DNA from: Roseiarcus sp963820095
GTDB lineage: Bacteria > Pseudomonadota > Alphaproteobacteria > Rhizobiales > Beijerinckiaceae
Direction: 5' to 3'
Length of the DNA: 64,000 bases
Assembly: GCA_963820095.1 (NCBI GenBank)
Contig: CAWFZA010000014.1
Location: forward strand, 106,143-170,142
A program made the position numbers and the translations under genes. Positions 36,536 to 46,542 of this stretch are shown piece by piece; the first letter of the stretch is position 1, and each line of letters opens with the position of its first letter. The notes beneath the pieces are model-generated. The model worked only from the letters and a program-made list of their open reading frames with translations, was not told where the DNA came from and did not search any database.

Positions 36536-37585
36536 GTGGCCGAAGTTCCCGTCCTGAGACTGGAAGGCTTGACCAAACTCTTCGGCGGGCGCGCCGTGCT
36601 CGACGCCGTTTCCTTCTCCGTCAATTCCGGAGAGTACGTTTCTCTGCTCGGCCCGAGCGGCTCGGGCAAGACCGTGCTCCTGCGCGCGATCGCCGGTTTC
36701 GAGCCGCTGCAAGGCGGGCGCGTGCTGCTGAAGGACGAGGACGTGACCGACCGGCCTCCGTATCTGCGCGGCGTCGGTTTCGTGTTCCAGAACTTCGCGC
36801 TTTTCCCGCATCTTTCCGTCTTCGACAATGTCGCCTTCGGCTTGCGCAACGGAGCGCAGCCGGTCAGCGACAGCGAAGCTCGCTCGCGCACGCTCGACAT
36901 GCTGGATCTCGTCGGCCTCAAGGGCCTCGAGGACCGCGGCGTTCACCAGATCTCTGGCGGTCAGAAGCAGCGCGTGGCGCTTGCGCGCACGCTGGTGATC
37001 AGGCCGAGGCTCGTGCTCCTTGACGAGCCCCTGGGCGCGCTCGACGCCAATCTGCGTCTCAGGATGCGCGTCGAGCTCCGGCGCATTCGGGAGCAGCTCG
37101 CCATTCCGTTCCTTCACGTGACCGGAAGCGAGACCGAGGCGCTGGCGATGGGCGACCGCCTGATCGTGCTCGACAAAGGGCGCGTCATCCAGTTCGGCAG
37201 GCCGAGCGAGATCTACGACCGTCCGGCGAACCCGCTCGTCGCGCGCTTCCTCAACTGCTACAACGTGTTCGACGGCGCGATCGAAGGCGAGGGATTCCGC
37301 ACGCCTTACGGCAAGTTCTCACTCGGGCCGCGAGTGGCCTGTCCGCAGCCCGCCTATGCGGTGCGCTACGATCGGATTCGGCCGAACGGCGAAGGGCCCG
37401 GCCTCTCGGCCGCCTATGTCGCGAGCGAATATCTCGGCTCGACGATCGTGCATTTCTTCGAGGCCCGAGACGGAAAGGTCGTCGAAGTCGAGCATCACTT
37501 GAGCAACGGCCCGCCGAATTCCTTTTCGCCCGGCGAGACCTATCGTCTGGCGTGGAGCGCCGACGACGGCATCGCATTCGGCTGA
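36536..37585 (+). CDS. ABC transporter ATP-binding protein, PotA-type (first importer)
   Basis: ABC ATPase of 349 residues. Walker A is LLGPSGSGKTVLL (residues 37-49), the signature is ISGGQKQRVALARTL, Walker B reads LVLLDEPLGALDANL, and a C-terminal TOBE-like domain carries KGRVIQFGRPSEIYDRPANPLVARFL. Starts at GTG 36536. It is followed by two permease genes, and with the solute-binding protein at 34057 it makes a complete importer of the spermidine/putrescine/thiamine class. The transported compound is probably the island's unknown amine or amide substrate. Confidence 0.9.
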   Translation: MAEVPVLRLEGLTKLFGGRAVLDAVSFSVNSGEYVSLLGPSGSGKTVLLRAIAGFEPLQGGRVLLKDEDVTDRPPYLRGVGFVFQNFALFPHLSVFDNVAFGLRNGAQPVSDSEARSRTLDMLDLVGLKGLEDRGVHQISGGQKQRVALARTLVIRPRLVLLDEPLGALDANLRLRMRVELRRIREQLAIPFLHVTGSETEALAMGDRLIVLDKGRVIQFGRPSEIYDRPANPLVARFLNCYNVFDGAIEGEGFRTPYGKFSLGPRVACPQPAYAVRYDRIRPNGEGPGLSAAYVASEYLGSTIVHFFEARDGKVVEVEHHLSNGPPNSFSPGETYRLAWSADDGIAFG

Positions 37586-37593
37586 GAGCGCTC

Positions 37594-38494
37594 ATGACAA
37601 CGACCGACCTCCCCGCTTCGGCCGTCGAAACGGCGCCCTCGGAATCATCGAAGGCCGTGGCGGCTATCTCCTGATCGCGCCGGCCGTCGTCTGGATGACC
37701 CTGTTCCTCGTCGTTCCGATGGCGATGATCGTCTACGTGTCGTTCTGGACGCAGACGACCTTCAAGATCGAGAGCACGCTGACGCTCGCGAGCTGGCGGA
37801 CCTTCTTTTCTTCCGACACTTATCTGACCTCGCTCTGGACGACGATCCGGATCTGGCTGACGGTGCTGCTCACGACCTTCGTGGTCGGCTATCCGACCGC
37901 CTTGTTCGTCGGCCTGTTCGTGAAGAACAAGACCGTCCAGACGACCCTGCTTCGTCCTGTGCGTCATCCCTTTCTGGACCTCGTTCCTGATCCGCGTTCT
38001 CGCCTGGCGCCCGATGCTCGGCAAGGAAGGAGCGATCAACATCCTGCTCATGAAGGCGGGGATCATTCACCAGCCGATCGACGCGCTGCTGTTCACCGAT
38101 CTCTCGGTCGTGATCGGCATGACGCAGATCTACGTCGTCTTCATGGTCGGGCCGATCGCCTTCATGCTCGGCCGCATAGACCCGAACATCCTCGAAGCCG
38201 CGCGCGATCTCGGCGCCGATTTCTGGCGTGTGCTGCGCAAGATCATCTTCCCGCTCAGTCTGCCCGGCGTCGTCGTCGGCGCGATCTTCGTCAGCGTCAT
38301 GGTGCTCGGCGAGTTCGCGACGAGCGCCGCGCTCTCGGGCCGCAAGGTCAATCTGCTCGGCAACATCATCGTGACCGCAGGTCGGCTCGCTCAAATGGGC
38401 GCTCGCCTCGGTTGTCGGCGTCATCCTGACCCTCATCATGGCGATTGTGATCGCAGGCCTCCTGCGCATCGTCGACCTGAAGAAGGAGCTTTGA
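37594..38494 (+). CDS. ABC permease, PotB-type (three frameshifts)
   Basis: Membrane component of the importer, about 300 residues with six predicted segments. The readable parts are GYLLIAPAVVWMTLFLVVPMAMIVYV, LFVGLFVKNKT, IPFWTSFLIRVLAW, and the EAA loop EAARDLGADFWRVLRKIIFPLSLPG that docks to the ATPase. Frames change near 37645 (one base missing), 37948 (one extra) and 38378 (one extra), and in every case the corrected protein is continuous with the family. It starts 8 bases after the ATPase, and the next permease starts 6 bases after its stop. Confidence 0.8.
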
Positions 38495-38499
38495 GCGCC

Positions 38500-39346
38500 A
38501 TGAGGTCCCGGCTCCTCAAGCCCGTTCTCGCCGTCTATGTGGGTCTGTTCCTGCTGTTCCTCTACGGGCCGTTCATCGTGCTCGGCATCCTGTCCTTCCA
38601 AAAAGGCCCGGAGGGCGGCCCGCAGTTCCCGATCGAGGAATGGTCGCTCTTCTGGTACAAGCACATCCTCGGCCTCGCCCCGCCGTCGCGCGTCGCGCCA
38701 TTGCCGATCGGCGTTTCGCTCGTGCGCTCTCTGACCCTGGCCTTCATGACGATGGTCACCTCGACCGTCCTCGGCGTCATGGCGGCGCAGGCGTTCCGGC
38801 GAAATTTTCGCGGCCGCGACTTTGTCTTCTATCTGATCGTGCTCGGAATGATCGTTCCCGGCGTGCTCGTCGGCCTCGGCTCCGCTCTCGTCGCCACGAC
38901 GACCGGGATCGAGCGGCACTGGTACACGACAGCGTTCGCGACGCATGTCGTCTACACGCTGCCGTTCTGCTTCCTTGTCATGTTGGCGATCTTCAACCGG
39001 TTCGACGGTTCGGTGGAGGAGGCGGCCTGGTCGCTCGGCGTGTCGCCGGCGACCACCTTCCGGAAGGTCACTTTCCCGCTGATCTTTCCCGGGCGTCCTT
39101 TCGGCGATGCTGTTCGCCTTCACGCTGTCCTACGACGAATTTTCCCGAACCTTGTTCTCCTCCGGCCGCGAGCAGACGCTGCCGCTCGCCATCTATTCGA
39201 CATTCGCGGTGGAGATACATCCCAATCTGTTCGCCTTCGGGGTGCTCACGACTTTGTTTTCCTTCGCGCTCTTGGCGGTCTACGCGATCCTGATGTCGCT
39301 CAGCATGCGGCGCGCCCGCCGCGTGGCGATCCAGGAGGCCGTCTGA
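38500..39346 (+). CDS. ABC permease, PotC-type (one frameshift)
   Basis: Second permease, about 281 residues. It begins MRSRLLKPVLAVYVGLFLLFLYGPFIV and has the EAA loop EEAAWSLGVSPATTFRKVTFPLIFPG, with a final stretch LFAFTLSYDEFSRTLFSSG typical of PotC. The frame slips near 39094 (cccgggcgtcc, one extra G). The stop overlaps the ATG of the following SDR gene (TGATG). Together with the previous permease it forms the membrane channel. Confidence 0.85.
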
Positions 39347-40078
39347 TGATGAGCGCCGTCATCACAGGCGCGGGGTCGGGGATTGGACGCGCATGCGCCC
39401 TGCGCCTCGGCGCGGACGGCTATGGCGTGACGGTCAACGACCTGCGTTCCGAGGCGGCGCAGGCTGTCGCGGCTGAGATCAAGGCGCGCGGCGGAAACGC
39501 AATCGCGGCGGCCGGCGACGTGTCGCGCGAAGCCGACGTCGACTCGATCGCCTCGGCGGCGCGCGCCGCCTTTGGCGAGCCCACCCATCTCGTCAACAAC
39601 GCCGGCTACGTACACCAGGCTCTGTTTGTCGACCTGACGCCTGCGGACTTCGACCGCATGTTCGCCGTCCATGTCCGAGGCGTGTTCCTGATGACCAAGG
39701 CGTTCCTGCCGGCCATGCTGTCAGCGCAAGTCCGGCGTGATCGTCAACATGGCTTCGCAGCTCGGACAGATCGGCGGCGTCGAGCTCGTTCATTACAGCG
39801 CCGCGAAGGCCGCGATCATCGGCCTGACCAAGTCGCTCGCGCGCGAAGTGAGCGCGCTTGGCGTCCGGGTCAACGCCGTCGCGCCCGGCCCGATCAATAC
39901 CCCGCTCGTGCAGGCGCTTTCCGAGGATTGGCGCAAGGCCAAGGCGCGCGAGCTGCCGCTCGGGCGATTTGGCGAGCCCGAGGAGGTCGCCGCGGCGGTG
40001 GCTTTCCTGTGCTCCGATGAGGCGAGCCTGTTTGTCGGCCAGACCATCGGCCCCAATTCCGGAGATGTGATGCTGTGA
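39346..40078 (+). CDS. SDR-family oxidoreductase 1 (one frameshift)
   Basis: Short-chain dehydrogenase of about 243 residues. It shows SAVITGAGSGIGRACALRL at the start, a GDVSREADV segment, LVNNAGYVHQALF, and YSAAKAAIIGLTKSLAREV with the catalytic Tyr and Lys, ending GQTIGPNSGDVML. The frame changes near 39721: ctgtcagcgc carries one T more than the expected ctgcag. It overlaps the permease upstream (TGATG) and the next SDR downstream (GTGA), so the two dehydrogenases are coupled to the transporter. Probably oxidises the imported compound or a product of it. Confidence 0.83.
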
Positions 40079-40830
40079 GCAAGACCGTTCTCATTACCGG
40101 GGCAGGCATCGGCATCGGCCGCGCCACCGCCAAGGCTTTCGCGAAGGCTGGATACACGGTCGTGGCGACCGACGTCCTCGAGAAGGAAGGCGCGGCGGTC
40201 GCCGACGAGATCGCGCGCGAGGGCGGGAAAGCCGAGTTCCACAAGCTGGACGTCCGCTCGACCGAGACCGCTGACGCGGTTGTCGCCGCGGCGGAAAAGA
40301 AGTACGGCGGCATCGACGCGATCGTCGCCAACGCCGGCATCGCCCACCGCGTCCCGCTCGCCAAGCTCGACGATGAGAAGTGGGATCACACCTTCGAAAT
40401 CGACCTCAAGGGCATCTACCGCGTTGTCCGCCCCGCGATCGCGGGCATGCGCGCGCGCAAGAGGGGCGCGATCGTGTGCCTCTCCTCCGTCATGGGCGTC
40501 GCCTATGGCTGGGACGAGCATGTTCACTATTCCTCAGCGAAGGCCGGCGTCGTCGGCCTGGTGCGCGGGCTCGCGGTCGAGCTCGCCAAGGACGGCGTCC
40601 GGGTGAATGGCGTCGCGCCCGGCTACGTCCGCACCGCGCAGCTTCTGAGCGAAGAGCACTCGCTCGGACCTAAGGGCGCCGAAGCGGCTGGGGCGTTCAT
40701 TCCGATGGGCCGAATTGGCGAGCCGGAGGAGATCGCGGACGTCATCGTGTTTCTGGCGTCGGACGGCGCGCGCTACATGACGGGCCAGGTTGTGGTGGTG
40801 GACGGCGGATTGCTCGTTGGAAGGTACTGA
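40075..40830 (+). CDS. SDR-family oxidoreductase 2
   Basis: Short-chain dehydrogenase of 251 residues, intact. Cofactor motif TGAGIGIGRATAKAF follows the GTG start, an Asp at the end of strand two (VVATDVLE) suggests NAD(H), the NAG motif is IVANAGIAHRVPL, and the active site reads CLSSVMG with YSSAKAGVVGLVRGL. The C-terminus GQVVVVDGGLLVG is standard. The start overlaps the first SDR stop. It resembles 3-oxoacyl reductase and polyol dehydrogenase relatives; substrate not known. The 46-base gap to the next gene contains a strong GGAGGAGGAGGAAGG ribosome binding site. Confidence 0.9.
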   Translation: MSKTVLITGAGIGIGRATAKAFAKAGYTVVATDVLEKEGAAVADEIAREGGKAEFHKLDVRSTETADAVVAAAEKKYGGIDAIVANAGIAHRVPLAKLDDEKWDHTFEIDLKGIYRVVRPAIAGMRARKRGAIVCLSSVMGVAYGWDEHVHYSSAKAGVVGLVRGLAVELAKDGVRVNGVAPGYVRTAQLLSEEHSLGPKGAEAAGAFIPMGRIGEPEEIADVIVFLASDGARYMTGQVVVVDGGLLVGRY

Positions 40831-40876
40831 ATCCGGCGGTGTCGCCGTGATGCAAGGAGGAGGAGGAAGGTAATGG

Positions 40877-42098
40877 ATGAGATTCAAGGTGTCGCGCCGC
40901 GCTCTCATGAAGGGCGCCGCAGGCGGACTCGCGGTCTCGGCGCTCGGCGCGCCTTTCGGCAGCACAGCAGGCCTTCGCCGCAGGCCTCGCGGATGAGGAG
41001 CTCCGGACCGTCGGCCTTTCGGTGACGGTGCAGGAGCGCATTCTCGCAGGACTTCAAGAAGAAGTCCGGCGTGAAGGCGGTCTCGGGCAAGGGCGCGATC
41101 TTCCCGGACACGCAGACGGAGCTGCTGTCCGGCTCGACTGCCTATGATTGCTGGGAGACGATCGGCGAGCGCCTGCCGGCGGTCATCGCCACCAACAAGA
41201 TCGAGCCGATTCCGACCTCGGCTCTCAAGAACTGGACCGACATCCGCGACACATTCACCAAGCCCAACGACGAAGTGGCCGCGGAAGGCGCAGATCGTCG
41301 GCCAGATCTGGACGGACGACAAGGAAACCGCCCTCTGGATGGTGCCGACCGTCTACAACTACGACTCGATCGGTTATCGTCCGGACCTCGTCTCCGCGGA
41401 AGAGGCCAACACCTGGACGGCGATCTTCGACGACAAGTTCAAGGGCAAGTCGGGCCTCAACGTCGACCCGCTGATCGCCTTCGGCCAGGCGGTGCTGGCG
41501 ATGAATTCGCTCAAGCTTCTCGAGGTGCCAAACCCGGGCAATCCGGACAAGAAGGCGATCGACGAAGCGTCGAAGTTCCTCATCTCGAAGAAGAAGGGCG
41601 GCCAGTTCCGCGCGCTCTGGGGCGATTTCGGCGAGCTCGTCAACCTCTTGGCCTCGGGCGAAATGGTGATCGCGGACGCGTGGCAGCCAGCGGTCATGGC
41701 GGTCAAGGCGCAGGGCACGCCGTGCGCCTACGCGGTGCCGAAGGAGGGCTATCGCGCCTGGGCGATCGGCATCTCGGAGATCACCGGCACCCCGAACAAG
41801 GACGCGGTCACGGCCTATGCCGACTACTGGCTGTCGGGCCCGCCCGCCATCACGGTCTCCGAGCAGGGCTACTACTCGCCGACGGAGAACATCAAGAAGA
41901 TCATGGATCCGGCAAGATATGCCTTCTGGTACGAGGGCAAGCCCTGGTCTCTGCCGCCGGAGCGCGGCATCAAGGAGGGCGACCTGCGCGACGGCGGCTC
42001 GCTCGCCGACACGCGCCGCGCACGTCGCCTACTGGCATCAGTGGCCGGACGAGTACGACTATCTGATGCAGAAGTGGGACGAATTCCTCAGCGCATGA
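40877..42098 (+). CDS. Spermidine/putrescine-type ABC solute-binding protein 2 (four frameshifts)
   Basis: PotD-like binding protein of about 400 residues with a twin-arginine signal (RFKVSRRALMKGAAGGLAVSA), so it is exported folded. Continuous pieces are QQAFAAGLADEELRTVGLSVTVQERIL, SGKGAIFPDTQTELLSG, IVGQIWTDDKETALWMVPT, and AAHVAYWHQWPDEYDYLMQKW at the end. Four frame changes, all one extra base, lie near 40957, 41051, 41291 and 42013. ATG 40877 is chosen because it alone gives the Tat signal; ATG 40873 is out of frame with it. It is paired with the ATPase at 42179. Confidence 0.82.
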
Positions 42099-42178
42099 GG
42101 ACTGACGTTCAGGTCCCGGCTCTCCTCCGCAGCTTTGCGAAGCGGGGGAAGCCGGGACGATCCCAAGGCGAAAGTCGC

Positions 42179-43284
42179 GTGACCTACGATCTCGAGCTCA
42201 TCAAGCGTCGGGAAGGTCTATGATGGCGGAACTCCCGCCGTCATAGACTTCAACCTGAGCGTCACCAAGGGCGAGTTCATCGCCTTCCTTGGGCCGTCCG
42301 GCTGCGGCAAGACCACGACCCTGCGCATGATCGCAGGCTTCGAGTCGATCACCTCTGGCGACATCCTCATCCGCGGCAAGCAGGTCAACGACATGCCGCC
42401 CGAGCGGCGCCCGACCGCGATGATCTTTCAGAGCTACGCGCTCTTTCCCGCACATGACGGTGCGGCAGAACGTGCGCTTCGGTCTCGACGTGAAGAAGAT
42501 GGCAAAGCCCGAGCGGGACGCCAAGGTCGAGGGCATCCTGGAGAAGCTCGGGCTCGCCGAAGTCGGCGACGTCCGCCCCGATCGCCTGTCGAGCGGCCAG
42601 AAGCAGCGCATCGCGCTCGCCCGCGCGCTTGTGGTCGAGCCCGACATCCTGTTGCTCGACGAGCCGCTCGGCGCGCTCGACGCCAATCTTCGCAAGAGCA
42701 TCCAGAACGAGCTCAAGCTGCTCCAGCGGCGCCTCGGCGTCACCTTCGTCTTCGTGACCCACGCCCAGTCCGAGGCGCTGGCGCTCTCCGATCGCATCGT
42801 CGTGATGAACGCCGGTCGCGTCGAGCAGATCAGCGCGCCCTATGAACTTTACACCAGACCGAAGACGCTGTTCGTCGCCAAATTCATCGGACGCAACGCG
42901 CTCATTCCAGGCAAAGCGATCGCGGCGATTGAAGGGGGCATGATGCTTGACACGGCTTTCGGGCAGCTCGCCGGCGCATCCCTTGGAGAAAGCATCGCCG
43001 TTGGACAACCGGCGAGCCTCGCGGTCCCCGCCGAAGCGATCGACGTGCTGCCGCTCTCCACCTCTCTCGATGAGGTCATCGCCGGTTATGGCGGCAATCC
43101 GGTGAGGGCGAAGATCGGCGCGATCCAGCAGGTTGGCCACATCGTTCAGATCGCTGCGGCGATCGGCGCCTCCGAGCCCATTCAGGTCGAGGGCCACGCG
43201 GACAAATACGCGGACCGGTACGCGCCCGGCGACGACGTGCTGCTGGCGTGGCGTCGCGATGCGGCGACGCTGATCTCGCACTGA
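42179..43284 (+). CDS. ABC transporter ATP-binding protein, PotA-type (second importer; two frameshifts)
   Basis: ABC ATPase of about 368 residues. Walker A is FLGPSGCGKTTTL, the signature reads LSSGQKQRIALARAL and Walker B ILLLDEPLGALDANL, followed by a TOBE-like C-terminus. The frame slips near 42212 (KVGKVYDGGTPAVIDF is read after removing one C) and near 42450 (LFPHMTVRQNV, one extra C). GTG 42179 is the probable start. It lies 80 bases after the second binding protein, and no second permease pair is present, so it may share the permeases at 37594-39346. Confidence 0.85.
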
Positions 43285-43293
43285 GCGCGCGGG

Positions 43294-44664
43294 ATGCCTG
43301 TCGCATCAAGGCCTGCCGCCACTGCCGCCAAGCTCGGAGCGGACTTGCGCGCCGGAAGAACCGACGCCTGCGATCTGATCGAGGAGACGCTCGCGGCGAT
43401 CGCCCGCTATCCCGACAAGGCGATCTTCACCGAAGTGACCGCGGAGCGCGCCCGACGCGAAGCGCAGGCCGCGCGGGCCCGCCTGAAGGGGGGAAGCCCG
43501 CTCAGCCCGCTCGACGGCGTCCCCTGCGCGTGGAAGGACCTGTTTGACGTCGAAGGCCGCGTGACCACCATGGGCTCGCGGGTGCTCGCGCGCGATCCGC
43601 CGGCCAAGGAGGACGCGGCGCTCATCAAGGCCGCCGGGCGGGCGGGCCTCGTCATGATCGGCCTCCTCAACATGACCGAGTTCGCCTATTCCGGCATCGG
43701 CCTCAATCCGCATTTCGGCACGCCGCGCAATCCGCGCGACCTGAACATTGCGCGCTCGCCTGGCGGCTCCTCGTCGGGCTCGGGCGTGGTTGTCGCCGCC
43801 GGACTGACGCCGCTTGCCATCGGCACCGACACCGGCGGATCCGTACGCGTGCCCGCGAGCTTCAACGGTGTCGTGGGGTACAAGTCTTCCACCGGACATT
43901 TTCCGATGGAAGGCGTGTTCCCGCTGTCGCGCACGCTCGACACGATCGGGCCGCTCGCGCACACCGTCGAGGATTGCGTCCTCGCCGACGCGGCTCTGCG
44001 CGGCGAGAACCCGGCGAAGGCCCATGCTGCGCCAGTCCGAGACCTTAGGCTCTTCGTCCCGGAGACGATTGTCCTCGACGGCTGCCAGGACGCGGTCCTG
44101 GCGAATTTCGAGGCGGCGGTGGCGCGACTTGAGGCCCAAGGGGCGAGGATCGAGCGCGGGCCCATGCCGGAGCTTGCCGCGATTTCGGAACTCACCGCAA
44201 AGCACGGAAGCTTGCTCGGCGTCGAAGCGCTGCATGTTCACAAAGGGCGCGTCAACGGGCCCGACGCCGAGCGCATGGACAAGCGGGTCGTCGCCCGCAT
44301 CCGCCTCGCAAAGTCGATGACAGCGGTCGATCTGGTCGAGATCCTGGAGACGCGCAAGCGGCTCATTCGGAAAGCGAACGACCGCATTGGCGACCGCATC
44401 ATCGCCTTTCCGACGACGCCGAATGTCGCGATGCCGATCGCGCCGCTGGAAGCCGACTTCGCGGTGTTCGTGCGGGAGAACCTCAAGACCTTGCGCAACA
44501 CGTCATTCGGCAATTTTCTCGACTGGTGCTGCGTCGCCATCCCAAGCGGGGCTGACGCTGAAGGCATGCCGACGAGCTTTTTGCTTTCGGCGACGCATGG
44601 CCGGGACACGGACGTCCTGTCGGCCGCCTTGTCCGCCGAGCGGCTTATCCGCCCCGCCGAATAG
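43294..44664 (+). CDS. Amidase-signature hydrolase 1
   Basis: Amidase-signature protein of 456 residues. The Ser-cis-Ser-Lys triad is visible: Lys81 in AWKDLFD, the cis-Ser in RSPGGSSSGSG (159-160), and nucleophile Ser183 in GTDTGGSVRVPASF. It is about the usual length for the family and shows no frameshift. It begins 9 bases after the second ATPase. Expected to hydrolyse an amide bond of the imported compound or of a ring-opened intermediate; the natural substrate is unknown. Confidence 0.9.
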   Translation: MPVASRPAATAAKLGADLRAGRTDACDLIEETLAAIARYPDKAIFTEVTAERARREAQAARARLKGGSPLSPLDGVPCAWKDLFDVEGRVTTMGSRVLARDPPAKEDAALIKAAGRAGLVMIGLLNMTEFAYSGIGLNPHFGTPRNPRDLNIARSPGGSSSGSGVVVAAGLTPLAIGTDTGGSVRVPASFNGVVGYKSSTGHFPMEGVFPLSRTLDTIGPLAHTVEDCVLADAALRGENPAKAHAAPVRDLRLFVPETIVLDGCQDAVLANFEAAVARLEAQGARIERGPMPELAAISELTAKHGSLLGVEALHVHKGRVNGPDAERMDKRVVARIRLAKSMTAVDLVEILETRKRLIRKANDRIGDRIIAFPTTPNVAMPIAPLEADFAVFVRENLKTLRNTSFGNFLDWCCVAIPSGADAEGMPTSFLLSATHGRDTDVLSAALSAERLIRPAE

Positions 44665-44831
44665 AGCCATGCCCGAAGCCTTCCCTGTTCCGTTCCGTCG
44701 CAGCCGTTCTCTGGGTCCGCACGCCTGCTTCGCTCGAACGTATGTAGTTCGGCCACCGGTTGATTGCGGGCTCGCCTGCCTTGTCCTGCCGGTGGACCCA
44801 CAATGGCCAACAAGCTGGTGAGGAGGCAAAG

Positions 44832-45714
44832 ATGGGCAAGACGATACTCTGTGGTTTCGGCGTCGACGTCGACGCGGTTGCGGGCTGGCTCGGCTCTTAC
44901 GGCGGCGAAGATAGCCCCGACGACATTTCACGCGGCTTGTTCGCGGGCGAGGTCGGCTCGCCCCGCCTTGTCAAGCTCTTCGATCGGCTGGGCGTCAAGA
45001 CGACCTGGTTCATCCCGGGCCATTCGATCGAAACCTTTCCCGAGCAGATGAAGCTGGTCGCCGACGCCGGCCACGAGATCGGCATTCATGGCTACAGCCA
45101 CGAGAACCCGATCGAGATGACGCGCGAGCAGGAGAGCTACATCCTCGACAAATGCATCGAGCTCGTCGGCAAGCTCTCCGGCAAGCCGCCGACCGGCTAC
45201 GTCGCGCCCTGGTGGGAGTTCTCCAACGTCAGCAATGAGCTCCTGCTCGAACGCGGCATCAAGTACGACCACTCGCTGATGCATCACGACCATCAGCCCT
45301 ATTACGTGCGCGTCGGCGATAGCTGGACAAAGATCGACTATTCCAAGCATCCCTCCGCCTGGATGACGCCGCTCAAGCGCGGCCACGAGACCGATCTGAT
45401 CGAGATTCCGGCGAGCTGGTATCTCGACGACCTGCCGCCGATGATGTTCATCAAGAAGTCGCCGAACAGCCACGGCTTCGTGAATCCGCGCGACATCGAG
45501 CAGATGTGGAGAGGATCAGTTCGACTGGGTCTATCGCGAATACGACTACGCCGTGTTCCCGATGACGATCCATCCCGACGTCTCCGGGCGCCCGCACGTC
45601 TTGATGATCCTCGAGCGGCTTTACCACCACATGATCGCGCAGCCCGGCGTCAAGTTCGTCACGATGAACGAGATGGCGGACGACTTCGCGAAGAGGTTCC
45701 CTCGCAAGAAGTGA
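44832..45714 (+). CDS. NodB-fold polysaccharide deacetylase / PuuE-like hydrolase (one frameshift)
   Basis: NodB-homology protein of about 293 residues. The metal site is visible as FGVDVDAVAGW (Asp12, Asp14) and EIGIHGYSHENP (His-x3-His type). FIPGHSIETFPEQ and TGYVAPWWEFS are further family segments. This subgroup includes allantoinase PuuE and peptidoglycan deacetylases. In a cluster with amidases a cyclic amide is a more natural substrate than a glycan. The frame slips near 45512 (one extra G), after which FDWVYREYDYAVFPMTIHPD continues. Ribosome binding site TGAGGAGG precedes ATG 44832. Confidence 0.85.
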
Positions 45715-45749
45715 GTGGAATAGCGCGGTCCTAGGCCGCCGAATAAGCC

Positions 45750-45803
45750 CCTGAAGACGTAACCCAAGACGTCTTCAGGTCCGCGCGACCTGGCTCGCGC
45801 GGA
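45750..45803 (+). promoter_or_regulatory. Two back-to-back perfect hairpins
   Basis: Between the deacetylase and cyclase genes, cctgaagacgt (45750-45760) pairs exactly with acgtcttcagg (45769-45779) around an 8-base loop. Immediately next, tccgcgcga (45780-45788) pairs with tcgcgcgga (45795-45803) around a 6-base loop. The two stems abut without a gap and end 35 bases before the cyclase ATG. No T run follows, so they are not typical intrinsic terminators. They may stabilise or process the mRNA, or sequester the ribosome binding site. Confidence 0.6.
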
Positions 45804-45838
45804 AACGAGCATGTGTCGACAACATGGAGACAACAACG

Positions 45839-46538
45839 ATGACCCGCGTTATCGATCTTTCGCTGCTTGATCGAAGACAACATGCCCGCGCATAAGCTTT
45901 TCCAGCGGCCGATGTATCTCGAGCATCTGACCCACGAGACCTCGAAGGCGCACAATCTTGGCGTGCCGGGCGATCCGATGACGTTTCAGACGAACTTCAT
46001 CGGCATGCTCGACCATGTCGGCACGCATGTCGACGCGTTCCGCCACGTCAATCCCAAAGGACTGCCGGTCGACCAGATGCCGCTCGATCTCTTCATGGGC
46101 AAGGCGGTCTGCTTCGACCTGCAGCACATTCCCGATCTCGGCGACATCTCGGCCGCGGACATGGAGACAGCGGAAGCGAAGGCGAAGGTCAAGGTCGACG
46201 GCCACATCGTCCTGCTGTGCACCGGCTTCCACAAGCGCAACTATCCCACGCTTGACAGCGTGTGGAAGAATCCCCTCCTCACCGTCGAGGCGACGCGGTG
46301 GCTCCATGAGCGCGGCTCGCGCATGCATGGCGTCGAAGGTCCGTCGACCGACAAGCCGACCGACAATATTTTCGCTCAGCATCGCCTCTGCCGCGACCTC
46401 GGCATCTCGCACTGGGAATGGCTCGTCAATCTCGAAGAGCTGCTCGGCAAGGGCGAGTTCCAGTTCTTCGGCGTTCCGCTGAAGTTCAAGGGCGGCTCGG
46501 GCTCTCCGGTGCGCGCCTTCGCCATCGTCAAGGATTGA
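45839..46538 (+). CDS. Cyclase-family metal-dependent hydrolase (kynurenine formamidase-like; one frameshift)
   Basis: Protein of about 232 residues of the bacterial cyclase/kynurenine formamidase superfamily. The metal motif HVGTHVDAFRHV is visible near residue 60, and a second conserved region reads RGSRMHGVEGPSTDKP. The first codons MTRVIDLSLL are followed by a frame change at about 45871 (ctgcttgatc, one extra T), then IEDNMPAHKLF in the next frame. The enzymes of this family open or hydrolyse amide-like bonds without cofactors other than a metal. It ends 4 bases before the second amidase. Confidence 0.85.
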
Positions 46539-46542
46539 TCTG

